Shown here: positions 6,271 through 14,332 of the stretch, in pieces
How the letters are laid out: each line of letters starts with the position of its first letter
Position numbering within the stretch: the stretch's first letter is position 1
Source of the DNA: Bacteroidota bacterium
Lineage (GTDB): Bacteria > Bacteroidota > Bacteroidia > Chitinophagales > Chitinophagaceae
Direction: 5' to 3'
Length of the DNA: 35,555 nt
NCBI GenBank assembly: GCA_947451115.1
Contig: CANFXV010000025.1
Location: 1-35,555 of the forward strand
Notes under the pieces: generated by a model
Told to the model about the DNA's origin: nothing
What the model saw: only the letters and a program-made list of their open reading frames with translations
The model's database searches: none
Program-made: the position numbers and the translations under genes

Positions 6271-7575
6271 ATGAAAAAAATATCTCTAACACTAATTGGC
6301 CTTTATTTATTATTTCTGCATGGTTTTTCCCAGGTAACAGAACATTATACCAATATCTTTCAAGCAAAGCCATTAAAGTTAGAAGAAATTAATTTAGTCA
6401 CAAGTTACTATTCGCAAACAGGAACACATTCGGCCGTAACAGGTGGAGGTACTTTAGTGATGGGCAATCAGGTGTTAAATGGCTCAGAGCAATTAACTGA
6501 TTTTGCCAATATGTTGGAATTAAAATTGGTAGGCTATGGTGAAACTGGCTTGAAACATACCATCTTGGCGGGTTTGGGCGTGGATCATCATACTGCCGCT
6601 TCACAAAGATGGATATCCAATACTGGTGCCTCTTCTCCAGAAGGCACAAGGGTTTACCCTTCCATTAATTGGACCGAAGAAAATGAAGCCAAAGGAACTG
6701 AGTTTGGATTTGGTTCTTATTATTCTCATGAATACAATTATAATTCTTTTGCATTGGATGGACATTATGGTTTTAAAAATAAAACAGGAGGTGAGTTTGC
6801 TGGAAAAGTATCTGCTTATTTTGATCAGGTTAAATTAATTTATCCCTCAGAATTAATTCCTGCCACTACCATTACTGATGTCACACCTTATGTAAATGTT
6901 ATTAAAACCAATGCAAGTTCTGGCAAAGGAGGTATCATTAATACTCCAGGAACAAACTATGATAACAAAGAAAACATTCCAAGTTCACCAAGAAATACCT
7001 ATACTGGTTCTTTAACTTATACTCAAGTCATTAATAAAAGCGCTCAATTTTCTTTGTTATTGGACATCGTCAAACAAGATGGCTGGCTGGGCCTACCTTT
7101 TCATAGAGTATTTTTTACCAATGGCACCGAAGCCATTGAAAATTTACCGCACTCAAGATTAAAAATACCTGTAGGCGCTCGCTTTAATTATTTTATTGGG
7201 GACGATATCATTGTCAGGTCCTATTACCGTTTTTATACAGATGATTGGGGCTTGGTATCACATACCGCTAGTATTGAAGTACCCTATAAAATAAATCCAT
7301 TTTTTTCTATCTCCCCTTTTTATAGATACTATACCCAAACAGCCACCAAGTATTTTGCTCCTCTAGGTAAGCATACCTCTACTGAAACTTTTTATACGAG
7401 TAATTATTCTTCGTCTGCCTTTTCAAGCAATTATTTTGGCCTTGGGCTAAGATCTGCCCCTCCAGGTGGCTTTGCCAATACCTATTTATCGGCTTTAGAA
7501 CTAAGGTTTGGCCATTATGCCCAAACTACCGACCTTAATTCCAATGTAATCTCTTTACATTTTACGCTTAAATAA
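6271..7575 (+). CDS. DUF3570 outer-membrane barrel-like protein
   Basis: The protein has 434 residues with a signal peptide ending in LHGFSQ. After it comes the family opening EEINLVTSYYSQTGTHSAVTGG (about 39-60), then long alternating strands such as FGFGSYYSHEYNYNSF, FAGKVSAYFDQVKL and TYTGSLTYTQVIN. It closes with the aromatic-poor strand VISLHFTLK. The strand pattern fits an outer-membrane beta-barrel of about 20 strands. The function of the family is not established. It is the last gene of the thioredoxin-ApbE-DUF4266 operon and is followed by an intrinsic terminator. I infer that it forms the outer-membrane part of a flavin- or metal-linked envelope system. Confidence 0.82.
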   Translation: MKKISLTLIGLYLLFLHGFSQVTEHYTNIFQAKPLKLEEINLVTSYYSQTGTHSAVTGGGTLVMGNQVLNGSEQLTDFANMLELKLVGYGETGLKHTILAGLGVDHHTAASQRWISNTGASSPEGTRVYPSINWTEENEAKGTEFGFGSYYSHEYNYNSFALDGHYGFKNKTGGEFAGKVSAYFDQVKLIYPSELIPATTITDVTPYVNVIKTNASSGKGGIINTPGTNYDNKENIPSSPRNTYTGSLTYTQVINKSAQFSLLLDIVKQDGWLGLPFHRVFFTNGTEAIENLPHSRLKIPVGARFNYFIGDDIIVRSYYRFYTDDWGLVSHTASIEVPYKINPFFSISPFYRYYTQTATKYFAPLGKHTSTETFYTSNYSSSAFSSNYFGLGLRSAPPGGFANTYLSALELRFGHYAQTTDLNSNVISLHFTLK

Positions 7576-7607
7576 GGGTCATTAGACCATTTGTAATTTT
7601 TTAATAG

Positions 7608-7645
7608 AATAGGCGAGCTAGTCTTTGATAGGCTCGCCTATTTGT
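7608..7645 (+). terminator. Intrinsic terminator after the DUF3570 gene
   Basis: AATAGGCGAGC (7608-7618) pairs perfectly with GCTCGCCTATT (7632-7642), an 11-bp stem with a 13-nt loop. A T-rich stretch follows. It ends the thioredoxin-ApbE-DUF4266-DUF3570 transcript. Confidence 0.8.
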
Positions 7646-7695
7646 ATTAAATTAGATCCTTCCAATCACTAGATTAACATTAAAAAATAGCTATT

Positions 7696-10600
7696 ATGAA
7701 ACAAATCATTTTGCGCAGCTTATTTTTCTTAGTATGCCCAATGGTGCTTTTTGCCCAAAAGAAAAATGAAATTGCAAAACCAGTAAGTACAGTCAATGAA
7801 ACTGACTATTACAAACCTTTGTTGTGGAGAAATGTGGGCCCAATGAGAGGTGGTCGCTCTGTCACTTCTGTGGGTGTTGTAGGAAATAGTTTTACTTATT
7901 ATATGGGTACCACTGGTGGTGGTATTTGGAAAACCGAAGACGCTGGTCAAACTTGGAACAATGTCTCTGATGGCTTTTTTAAAACTGGCTCGGTAGGTGC
8001 AGTAGCAGTTTCTATTTCAGATCCTAATGTAGTTTATGTAGGTATGGGAGAGCATCCTCCAAGAGGGGTTACTTCAAGTTATGGAGATGGTGTTTATAAA
8101 AGTACAGATGCTGGAAAAACTTGGAAACATTTAGGTTTAGATCTAACTAGACAAATTGCCAATATCCGAATCCATCCAACCAATCCAGACATTGTTTATG
8201 TAGCCGCACAAGGGGCCATTCATGGAGCAAGTGCAGAAAGAGGCGTATACAAATCAATAGATGGAGGAAAAACTTGGACCAAGACTTTATATGTAGATGA
8301 TAATTCAGGTTGTGTGGATTTAAGCATGGACATGAACAATCCTAGAATTTTATATGCTGCCATGTGGGACTATCGTCGTTTGCCTTGGGAAGTAAGAAGT
8401 GGTGGAAAAGGAAGTGGTTTGTATAAAAGTACAGACGGTGGAGATACATGGGAAAAAATTCAAAATGGATTGCCTAAGGAATTAGGAAAGATGAGTGTGG
8501 CAGTATCTCAAGCCAATTCCAATAAAATTTATTTAGTAGTAGAGAGTGATTCAGAAAAAGAGCAAGGTGGTTTATTTGTTTCTAATGATGCAGGAAAATC
8601 TTGGAATAGAATTAGCAAGGACCATCGATTGGTTCAACGTGCTTGGTATTATATTGAAGCCACTGCAGATCCAGTAGATGAAAATACGGTCTATGTTTTA
8701 AGTTCACCTGCGATTAAGAGTACAGATGGCGGAAAAACTTGGCAAAATTTTAGAGCCCCTCATGGAGATTATCATCAGTTGTGGATCAATCCTACCAACA
8801 ATAAAAACATGATTGTTTCTAATGATGGAGGTGCTGCTGTAAGTTTCAATGGTGGTAAAACATGGAGTACAGAGAACAATCAACCCACTGCACAATTTTA
8901 CAGAGTCAATGCAGATAACTTATTCCCTTTCAATTTGTATGGCGGTCAACAAGACAATACTTCCGTTAGAATTGCCAGTTTTTCTACTTCAAGAGGCGGC
9001 ATTACAGATCGTGATTGGGCGCCAAGCGCAGGTGGCGAGTCTGCATTTTTAGCCTTTGATCCTAACAATCCAAGATATGTAATGGGTGGTTCTTATCAAG
9101 GTACCATTGGTGTGTTGGATACTAAAACCAATGATGAAGTAAGTGTAATGGTTGCACCAATTCAATATCAGTCCTTGCAACCTAAGGACATGAAATACCG
9201 TTTCAATTGGAACGCACCTATTGTAAGATCCATGCATGAAGATGCCTATTACCATGCAGGAAATATTTTATTTAAAACAACTGATTTAGGAAAATCTTGG
9301 AAAGCAATTTCTCCAGATTTAACTACCCATGATACTTCTAAAATGGGCATGAGTGGAACCCCTTATACCAATGAAGGTGCAGGTGGTGAAAACTATTGTA
9401 CCATTGCTTATGTCATAGAATCTCCACATGAAAAAGGAGTTATTTATACTGGAAGTGATGATGGTTTAGTACATATAACAAAAGATGGCGGAGCCACTTG
9501 GACCAATATTACACCAGAAGGAGTAAGAGGTGCTTTAGTGAACTCAATTGAAGTATCTCCTTTTGATAAAGCTACTGCCTATATCGCAGTGACTAAATAC
9601 AAGTTCAATGACTTCACACCTTTATTGTACAAAACAACCGACTATGGAAAAACTTGGACCAAATTAGTGGATGGTATTCCTTATGGTGCTTTTGTAAGAG
9701 TAGTACGTGAAGACAATGCAGTTAAAAACTTATTGTATGCGGGAACTGAAACTGGATTTTATATTTCTTACAATGGAGGTTTGAATTGGAAACAATTGCA
9801 ATTGAACTTACCTATTGTTGCCATTAACGATTTAAAATTACACCAAGATAAATTATTGGCGGCTACACAAGGTCGTGCATTTTGGATCTTGGATGATTTA
9901 ACTCCATTTAGAAAAGCAGCATCAAGTATTAATGATGCCTTTAGTTTATTACCTGTATCCAATGTATATAGAATTGATATTGGAAGCCCATTGGATAGAC
10001 AATTTGGCGAAGAAGAGAATCCATTGAAAATTAATACTACCATGGTGAACCCAGCGAGTGGTGCTGTGGTATATTATCATATTCAAAACAAAGATTCTGT
10101 TAAAAAATTAAGCATTGAAGTGTTAGATGCTGCTAATAATGTGGTTCGTACTTATTACAGTGAAAAATCCAAACTAGCTACAAGCAACAATAGCAGTGAA
10201 TCTGATCCAAAAGTGGAAATAAGAACAGGCTTAAACAGATTTGTTTGGGATTTGCGTTATGCTAATCTGCCTTCTATCGATAATGTTTATATTGAGGGAA
10301 GCAGTGCAGGTAGAAAAGTAATTCCAGGCGAATACACCATCCGATTAAAAATTAATGAAACCACCCAAACGACCAAGGTAAAAATATTGGCCGATCCAAG
10401 GTACAATGCACCTGCAGCAGATTTTGAAGCACAGGATCAATTGTCAAAATTAGTTTCTGAAGATGTGGCCGCTATTCATGTATCAGTGGTACAAATGCGC
10501 AAAGTACAAGAGCAGTTGAATCAATTTGTGAAAAGAGCAGAGGGCAATAAAAATTTAGAAGACTTATCCATCAAGGCAAAAGCCATTAATAAAACCATCA

Positions 10601-10884
10601 AAGTTTGGGAAGAAGAGTTGATTCAATCTAAATCTCAAAGCAATGACGACGTAATTAATTTCATCAATAAATTAAGTGCCAATTTAGTTTTCCTAAATGG
10701 AGAAGTGCAAAGCAGTTCAAGCTTGCCTTATGTTACAGAAGGACAATTAAAGCGTTATGATGAGTTGCATGCAGATTGGAAAAAATATGAAAAGCAAAAA
10801 CAAGATTTAATCGACAATGAAATTAAAAATTTCAATGAAGCTTGTAGAAAAGCCAATTGGGATTTTGTAGGATTTGAAAATTAA
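7696..10884 (+). CDS. Large secreted Asp-box (VPS10/sortilin-like) propeller protein
   Basis: The product has 1062 residues with a signal peptide ending in VLFAQ. At least eleven Asp-box (BNR) turns of the type S/T-x-D-x-G-x-T-W are visible. Examples are [72 protein letters not shown] and TTDYGKTW, spread over residues 70-700. They imply two seven-bladed propellers as in xyloglucanase/VPS10-like proteins. A beta-sandwich-like segment (about 770-890) and a helical, coiled-coil-prone C-terminus (about 905-1060) follow. Homologues are often annotated as glycosyl hydrolases, but I see no catalytic acid pair I can assign, so substrate and activity are unknown. The oxidoreductase gene follows after 12 bp. 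Confidence 0.8.
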   Translation: MKQIILRSLFFLVCPMVLFAQKKNEIAKPVSTVNETDYYKPLLWRNVGPMRGGRSVTSVGVVGNSFTYYMGTTGGGIWKTEDAGQTWNNVSDGFFKTGSVGAVAVSISDPNVVYVGMGEHPPRGVTSSYGDGVYKSTDAGKTWKHLGLDLTRQIANIRIHPTNPDIVYVAAQGAIHGASAERGVYKSIDGGKTWTKTLYVDDNSGCVDLSMDMNNPRILYAAMWDYRRLPWEVRSGGKGSGLYKSTDGGDTWEKIQNGLPKELGKMSVAVSQANSNKIYLVVESDSEKEQGGLFVSNDAGKSWNRISKDHRLVQRAWYYIEATADPVDENTVYVLSSPAIKSTDGGKTWQNFRAPHGDYHQLWINPTNNKNMIVSNDGGAAVSFNGGKTWSTENNQPTAQFYRVNADNLFPFNLYGGQQDNTSVRIASFSTSRGGITDRDWAPSAGGESAFLAFDPNNPRYVMGGSYQGTIGVLDTKTNDEVSVMVAPIQYQSLQPKDMKYRFNWNAPIVRSMHEDAYYHAGNILFKTTDLGKSWKAISPDLTTHDTSKMGMSGTPYTNEGAGGENYCTIAYVIESPHEKGVIYTGSDDGLVHITKDGGATWTNITPEGVRGALVNSIEVSPFDKATAYIAVTKYKFNDFTPLLYKTTDYGKTWTKLVDGIPYGAFVRVVREDNAVKNLLYAGTETGFYISYNGGLNWKQLQLNLPIVAINDLKLHQDKLLAATQGRAFWILDDLTPFRKAASSINDAFSLLPVSNVYRIDIGSPLDRQFGEEENPLKINTTMVNPASGAVVYYHIQNKDSVKKLSIEVLDAANNVVRTYYSEKSKLATSNNSSESDPKVEIRTGLNRFVWDLRYANLPSIDNVYIEGSSAGRKVIPGEYTIRLKINETTQTTKVKILADPRYNAPAADFEAQDQLSKLVSEDVAAIHVSVVQMRKVQEQLNQFVKRAEGNKNLEDLSIKAKAINKTIKVWEEELIQSKSQSNDDVINFINKLSANLVFLNGEVQSSSSLPYVTEGQLKRYDELHADWKKYEKQKQDLIDNEIKNFNEACRKANWDFVGFEN

Positions 10885-10896
10885 TCTTTTATTTAA

Positions 10897-11874
10897 ATGA
10901 ATACAATACGATGGGGCATGATTGGCTGCGGCAGTGTCACCGAATTAAAAAGCGGTCCTGCTTTTAATAAAGTGGAAGGGTCTAGCTTGGTAGCAGTGAT
11001 GCGAAGAGACGCTCAGAAACTAAAAGACTATGCCAACAGACATAACGTGCCCCATTTTTTTACTGACTCGAATGAATTAATACAGCATCCCGAAGTGGAT
11101 GCTGTTTATATTGCTACTCCACCCAAATACCATGAGGACTATGCCATTGCTGCCATGAAGGCAGGCAAGCCCGTTTACGTTGAAAAGCCCATGGCGCTTG
11201 ATTTAGCTGCTTGTATGCGCATGGACGCTTTTTCAAAACAAACAGGAGTGAAAATGGTGATTGCTCATTATCGTCGAGCATTGCCTTTATTCTTAGAAGT
11301 CAAAAGATTGGTAGATACCCATGCTATTGGACAAATAACTAATGTCCGCATTGAAATGTTAAAAAAAGCAGGAGGTAATTTTGATCCAACCCAAAATTGG
11401 AGATTAGATCCATCAGTAGCAGGCGGAGGCTATTTTTACGATTTAGCCCCCCATCAGTTAGACTTGGTTTTTTATTTTTTTGGCAAAGCCCTCAGTTATC
11501 ATGGCAGTGCAAGCAATCAAGCAGGTTTGTATCCTGCAGAAGATACCGTAGCTGGCAACATGCTTTTAGAAAATGGTATTCAATTTAAAGGTGATTGGTG
11601 TTTTTGTGCGCCTGCAGATCAAGACAAAGATCTTTTTGAAATCACGGGAACTGAAGGAAAAATTTCTTTCCCTGTATTTGGACATACCATTAGCTTATCA
11701 CAAAAAGGTATTACCAAGCTCATTGAATTTGATCCACCCGAACATAATCAACAAAATTTAATTGAAAAAATTGTACCTTATTTTTTAGGTATCGGTAGCA
11801 ATCCATGCAGCGCAGAAGACGCCATGCAATCCATGCGTGTCATGGAAAGCTTTGTCTACGGAACCACTAAATAA
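10897..11874 (+). CDS. Gfo/Idh/MocA-family oxidoreductase
   Basis: This 325-residue cytoplasmic enzyme has an N-terminal Rossmann fold beginning RWGMIGCGSVTE, with the glycines that bind NAD(P). The family signature EKPMALDLAAC follows near residue 93 with the catalytic Lys in EKP, after AVYIATPPKYH. The C-terminal half has the typical beta-sheet domain with GGGYFYDLAPHQLDL, supplying the conserved His and Asp. Such enzymes oxidise or reduce sugars and inositols. The next gene, 16 bp downstream, is an L-rhamnose mutarotase-type protein, so a deoxysugar such as rhamnose or fucose is a reasonable guess. The exact substrate cannot be read from the sequence. Confidence 0.88.
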   Translation: MNTIRWGMIGCGSVTELKSGPAFNKVEGSSLVAVMRRDAQKLKDYANRHNVPHFFTDSNELIQHPEVDAVYIATPPKYHEDYAIAAMKAGKPVYVEKPMALDLAACMRMDAFSKQTGVKMVIAHYRRALPLFLEVKRLVDTHAIGQITNVRIEMLKKAGGNFDPTQNWRLDPSVAGGGYFYDLAPHQLDLVFYFFGKALSYHGSASNQAGLYPAEDTVAGNMLLENGIQFKGDWCFCAPADQDKDLFEITGTEGKISFPVFGHTISLSQKGITKLIEFDPPEHNQQNLIEKIVPYFLGIGSNPCSAEDAMQSMRVMESFVYGTTK

Positions 11875-11890
11875 TTTTAATTTAAAAGCT

Positions 11891-12220
11891 ATGACTAGAT
11901 ATTGCTTTGCTTTAGATTTGAAGGACGATGCACAATTAATTGCGGCCTATGAACAATACCATCAATCGGTATGGCCAGAAATTATTGCCTCCATCAAAGA
12001 AGCTGATATAAAAGCCTTAGACATTTATAGAGTAGCCAATAGATTGTTTATGCTCATGGAAGTGGGTGAAGATTTTAGTTTTGAAAAAAAAGCAGCCCTA
12101 GATGCAAAAAATGAAATTGTTTTGCAATGGGAAAAATTAATGTGGGAATACCAACAAGCATTGCCCACTGCCCAGCCTGGTGAAAAATGGGTCTTGATGC
12201 AAAAAATATTTTCCTTGTAA
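11891..12220 (+). CDS. L-rhamnose mutarotase-family protein
   Basis: This 109-residue protein starts at the ATG at 11891, giving MTRYCFALDLKDD. A longer frame from 11837 would overlap the preceding gene and adds residues foreign to the family, so it was not used. The pattern YEQYHQSVWPEI near residues 20-31, LDIYRVANRLFMLME, and the closing W-rich helix with EKLMWEYQQ match the RhaM/YiiL fold. It interconverts alpha and beta anomers of rhamnose or a similar sugar using a conserved His, here His24. It follows the oxidoreductase gene in the same operon. The gene ends two bases before the convergent YeeE/YedE gene. Confidence 0.85.
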   Translation: MTRYCFALDLKDDAQLIAAYEQYHQSVWPEIIASIKEADIKALDIYRVANRLFMLMEVGEDFSFEKKAALDAKNEIVLQWEKLMWEYQQALPTAQPGEKWVLMQKIFSL

Positions 12221-12222
12221 AA

Positions 12223-12711
12223 TTAATGAGGCAGTTGCTCTTTAAAATAGCCATAGGTCCAAGTGCCCAGTAAAGCACTTGCAATCACCACCACGATAGA
12301 TCCAATGCCAGCGCCAATTTGAGCAAATAAGGGTCCTGGACAAGCACCTGTCATTGCCCAACCCAATCCAAACAATAAGCCACCATAAATATTTCCTTTG
12401 GTAAATGGTTTGTTAGTTATGACCACAGCTTCACCACCAATGGTTTTTATTTTAAATTTTTTAATTAATGCAACCGATAGCGCAGCAACGACAACTGCAG
12501 TGCCAATCACCCCATACATGTGAAAGCTTTGGAGCTTAAACATTTCTTGAATTCTAAACCAAGAAATAATTTCTGCTTTGACAAAGACAATACCAAACAC
12601 TATACCCACTAAACTGTATTTAAGTAAATGAAAATTATTTTCTTTTACAGTAGCATTGTTGTGGGTGGCTATTTTTTCTGTAGAAATATTTTTTTGTTCA
12701 ATCAAGGACAT
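12223..12711 (-). CDS. YeeE/YedE half-protein (sulfur transport), second subunit
   Basis: This 162-residue membrane protein has a hydrophilic N-terminus of about 27 residues and then four helices. GLGWAMTGACPGPLFAQIG (about 117-135) holds the conserved Cys124 of YeeE/YedE proteins. In the full-length family (TsuA) conserved cysteines along the channel relay thiosulfate through the inner membrane. Here the function is split: this gene carries one Cys-bearing half and the gene 7 bp upstream carries the other, as is common in Bacteroidota. They probably form a heterodimer that imports thiosulfate or a related sulfur species. The neighbouring TauE and persulfide dioxygenase genes support that. 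Confidence 0.85.
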   Translation of the reverse strand: MSLIEQKNISTEKIATHNNATVKENNFHLLKYSLVGIVFGIVFVKAEIISWFRIQEMFKLQSFHMYGVIGTAVVVAALSVALIKKFKIKTIGGEAVVITNKPFTKGNIYGGLLFGLGWAMTGACPGPLFAQIGAGIGSIVVVIASALLGTWTYGYFKEQLPH

Positions 12712-12718
12712 GGTATTT

Positions 12719-13294
12719 TTATTTTAATTGTAAAATAAAGGGCAGTATAAAATTGGTCATGATAAAGCCGCCTAACATAAAACAAATGGTGGCGACCAAG
12801 GAAGGCCATTGCAAATTACTCAAGCCCATAATGGAATGACCCGATGTACAACCATTGGCATACCTAGTACCAAAGCCAACTAAAAAGCCACCCACCACCA
12901 TTAAGATAAAACCCCTTAATGTAAATAAGGCTTTAAAACTAAAAAGCTCATTGGGCAATAAATGATTAAAATCGGTGATGCCTAGTTGAGTTAAATCTGC
13001 TTGCAAACTAGGATGGATAATGATGGCTTGAGGGTTGGCCAATAAATAAGTGGCTATAAAAGCCCCTATAATAATTCCTCCTACAAAAAATAAATTCCAG
13101 GCTTCTTTTTTCCAATCGTATTTAAAAAACGAAATATTGCTAGGAAAACAGGCTGCACATAGATGACGCAAATTGGAGGAAATACCAAAGGTTTTATTGC
13201 CAATAAGCAATAGGGTGGGGACCGTGAGACCAATCAGGGCACCTGCTATATACCAAGGCCAGGGGGCTGAAATAATTGAAACCAAATGCTGCAT
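12719..13294 (-). CDS. YeeE/YedE half-protein (sulfur transport), first subunit
   Basis: The protein has 191 residues with about five membrane helices. The family motif [17 protein letters not shown] (about 145-161) holds Cys149, and [12 protein letters not shown] (43-54) adds Cys46 and Cys49 in a loop after the first helices. [18 protein letters not shown] is the classic YeeE/YedE signature. It pairs with the following half-protein, seven bases downstream, to make a complete thiosulfate-type transporter. Its promoter at 13317-13324 is overlapped by a palindrome that matches the one before the tRNA-like RNA at 3518-3540. Confidence 0.87.
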   Translation of the reverse strand: MQHLVSIISAPWPWYIAGALIGLTVPTLLLIGNKTFGISSNLRHLCAACFPSNISFFKYDWKKEAWNLFFVGGIIIGAFIATYLLANPQAIIIHPSLQADLTQLGITDFNHLLPNELFSFKALFTLRGFILMVVGGFLVGFGTRYANGCTSGHSIMGLSNLQWPSLVATICFMLGGFIMTNFILPFILQLK

Positions 13295-13309
13295 AAACTT
13301 TCGTTTTTA

Positions 13310-13331
13310 AAGTCTACAAATATAGTAGATT
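13310..13331. promoter_or_regulatory. Operator AAGTCTA-N9-TAGATT over the YeeE/YedE promoter
   Basis: AAGTCTA (13310-13316) and TAGATT (13326-13331) are 9 bp apart. The stretch from 13309 is nearly the same as that at 3517-3540, with the same half-sites and spacing and an AT-rich centre. It covers the -7 element at 13317-13324, so binding would block RNA polymerase at this promoter. The start codon is at 13294. Confidence 0.5.
13317..13324 (-). promoter_or_regulatory. -7 promoter element of the YeeE/YedE operon
   Basis: On the minus strand this is TATATTTG, an exact match to TAnnTTTG. It is 22 bp upstream of the ATG at 13294. It lies inside the palindromic operator. Confidence 0.5.
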
Positions 13332-13344
13332 AATAGCAATCTAC
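13325..13344. promoter_or_regulatory. Second inverted repeat GTAGATT-N6-AATCTAC
   Basis: This is a perfect 7-bp inverted repeat that shares its left half with the operator at 13310-13331. The promoter therefore carries three GTAGA/TCTAC half-sites in a row (13313-13317, 13325-13329, 13340-13344). This suggests cooperative binding of a dimeric regulator across the -7/-33 region. Confidence 0.45.
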
Positions 13345-13352
13345 CACCAGCA

Positions 13353-14156
13353 TTATTTTATTAAATTAGAAAAGAAAAACTGTTCAATGAGGATGAATAG
13401 TGACATACCGAGTACAAATAGCCCAAATCCTTTTTTTAACTTGGCCCCATCCATTTTCTTATTTAAGAAATTTCCAGTGATGATGCCTAAAGTGGCTAAA
13501 ATAATAATCTTGTACAAGAAGGTCCAATCAACAGTAGTATGAAATAAATCTCCAGCAAATCCCACCAAGGATTTAATACTTATAATAACCAAGGAAGAAG
13601 CAATGGCTTTTTTCATGGGTAGTTTGGCTAAAATCACTAAGGCTGGAATAATTAAAAATCCGCCACCTGCCCCCACAATGCCTGTTAATAAGCCTTCCGC
13701 TAATCCTACAATCATTAAGCTAAATCCATAAATAGGGATAACTGCTATTTGTTCTTGTTTATTTTTACCGATGATCATGGATAAGGCCGATGCCAACATC
13801 AACAGCGCAAAAAACAACATGATAAAATTACTTTTAGTCACCTGTACACTATGCCCAAAATGCATGACAGAAGGGATGGCAGGCAATAAAAATTTTCTTG
13901 CGATGAAAACCCCTAAAATCGAAGGCAATCCAAACATCAACAATACTTTAAAATCAACTAATTTTTGTTTTAATCGAGAAATGACGCCTGCAATACTGCT
14001 TAGTCCCACAATGCATAAAGAGTAAGTGGTAGCCAATAAGGGCTCTACCTGAAATAGATACACCAAAACCGGAACGGTTAAGATGGAGCCACCACTGCCT
14101 ATCAGCCCTAAAGAAATTCCAATAAGAATAGAAGCTAAATAACCAAACAAATGCAT
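13353..14156 (-). CDS. TauE/SafE-family sulfite/organosulfur exporter
   Basis: The protein has 267 residues and about eight helices. It shows the duplicated family motif: GLIGSGGSILTVPVLVYL at the start (about 18-35) and GIVGAGGGFLIIPALVIL in the second half (about 158-175). The TauE/SafE family exports sulfite, sulfoacetate or similar anions. It lies 58 bp upstream of the YeeE/YedE pair on the same strand and is divergent from the persulfide dioxygenase-rhodanese gene. Its likely role is to export the sulfite made by persulfide oxidation. The substrate is inferred from context. Confidence 0.88.
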   Translation of the reverse strand: MHLFGYLASILIGISLGLIGSGGSILTVPVLVYLFQVEPLLATTYSLCIVGLSSIAGVISRLKQKLVDFKVLLMFGLPSILGVFIARKFLLPAIPSVMHFGHSVQVTKSNFIMLFFALLMLASALSMIIGKNKQEQIAVIPIYGFSLMIVGLAEGLLTGIVGAGGGFLIIPALVILAKLPMKKAIASSLVIISIKSLVGFAGDLFHTTVDWTFLYKIIILATLGIITGNFLNKKMDGAKLKKGFGLFVLGMSLFILIEQFFFSNLIK

Positions 14157-14270
14157 TTTTAAAAAATTTTAACAAATCTCTGAAATGGGAGCTACAATTT
14201 AGGTAACTATTGTCACTTAGCCCCTAATAATTTAAGCTAGCATTTCATTAGGATTATTTTTTACATAAAA

Positions 14271-14284
14271 GTGATTTATGTCAC
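14271..14284. promoter_or_regulatory. Crp/Fnr-type palindrome GTGA-N6-TCAC
   Basis: GTGA (14271-14274) and TCAC (14281-14284) are separated by six bases, the exact core layout of CRP/FNR-family sites. With a start near 14321 (from CAACTTTG at 14307-14314), the centre is at about -43, the class II activator position. It lies between the divergent TauE gene and the MBL-rhodanese gene. Confidence 0.6.
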
Positions 14285-14306
14285 GGTATTGTCTAATTTT
14301 ATGTAG

Positions 14307-14314
14307 CAACTTTG
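14307..14314 (+). promoter_or_regulatory. -7 promoter element of the MBL-rhodanese gene
   Basis: CAACTTTG matches seven of eight positions of TAnnTTTG. It lies 18 bp before the ATG at 14333, so the leader would be about 12 nt. The Crp/Fnr-type palindrome occupies the -33 zone. Confidence 0.4.
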
Positions 14315-14332
14315 ACGAAATCATAGACAACA

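Noticed and set aside
11837..11890. Upstream extension of the rhamnose mutarotase frame
   Set aside because: It overlaps the end of the oxidoreductase gene and adds residues not typical of the family. The ATG at 11891 gives the normal N-terminus.
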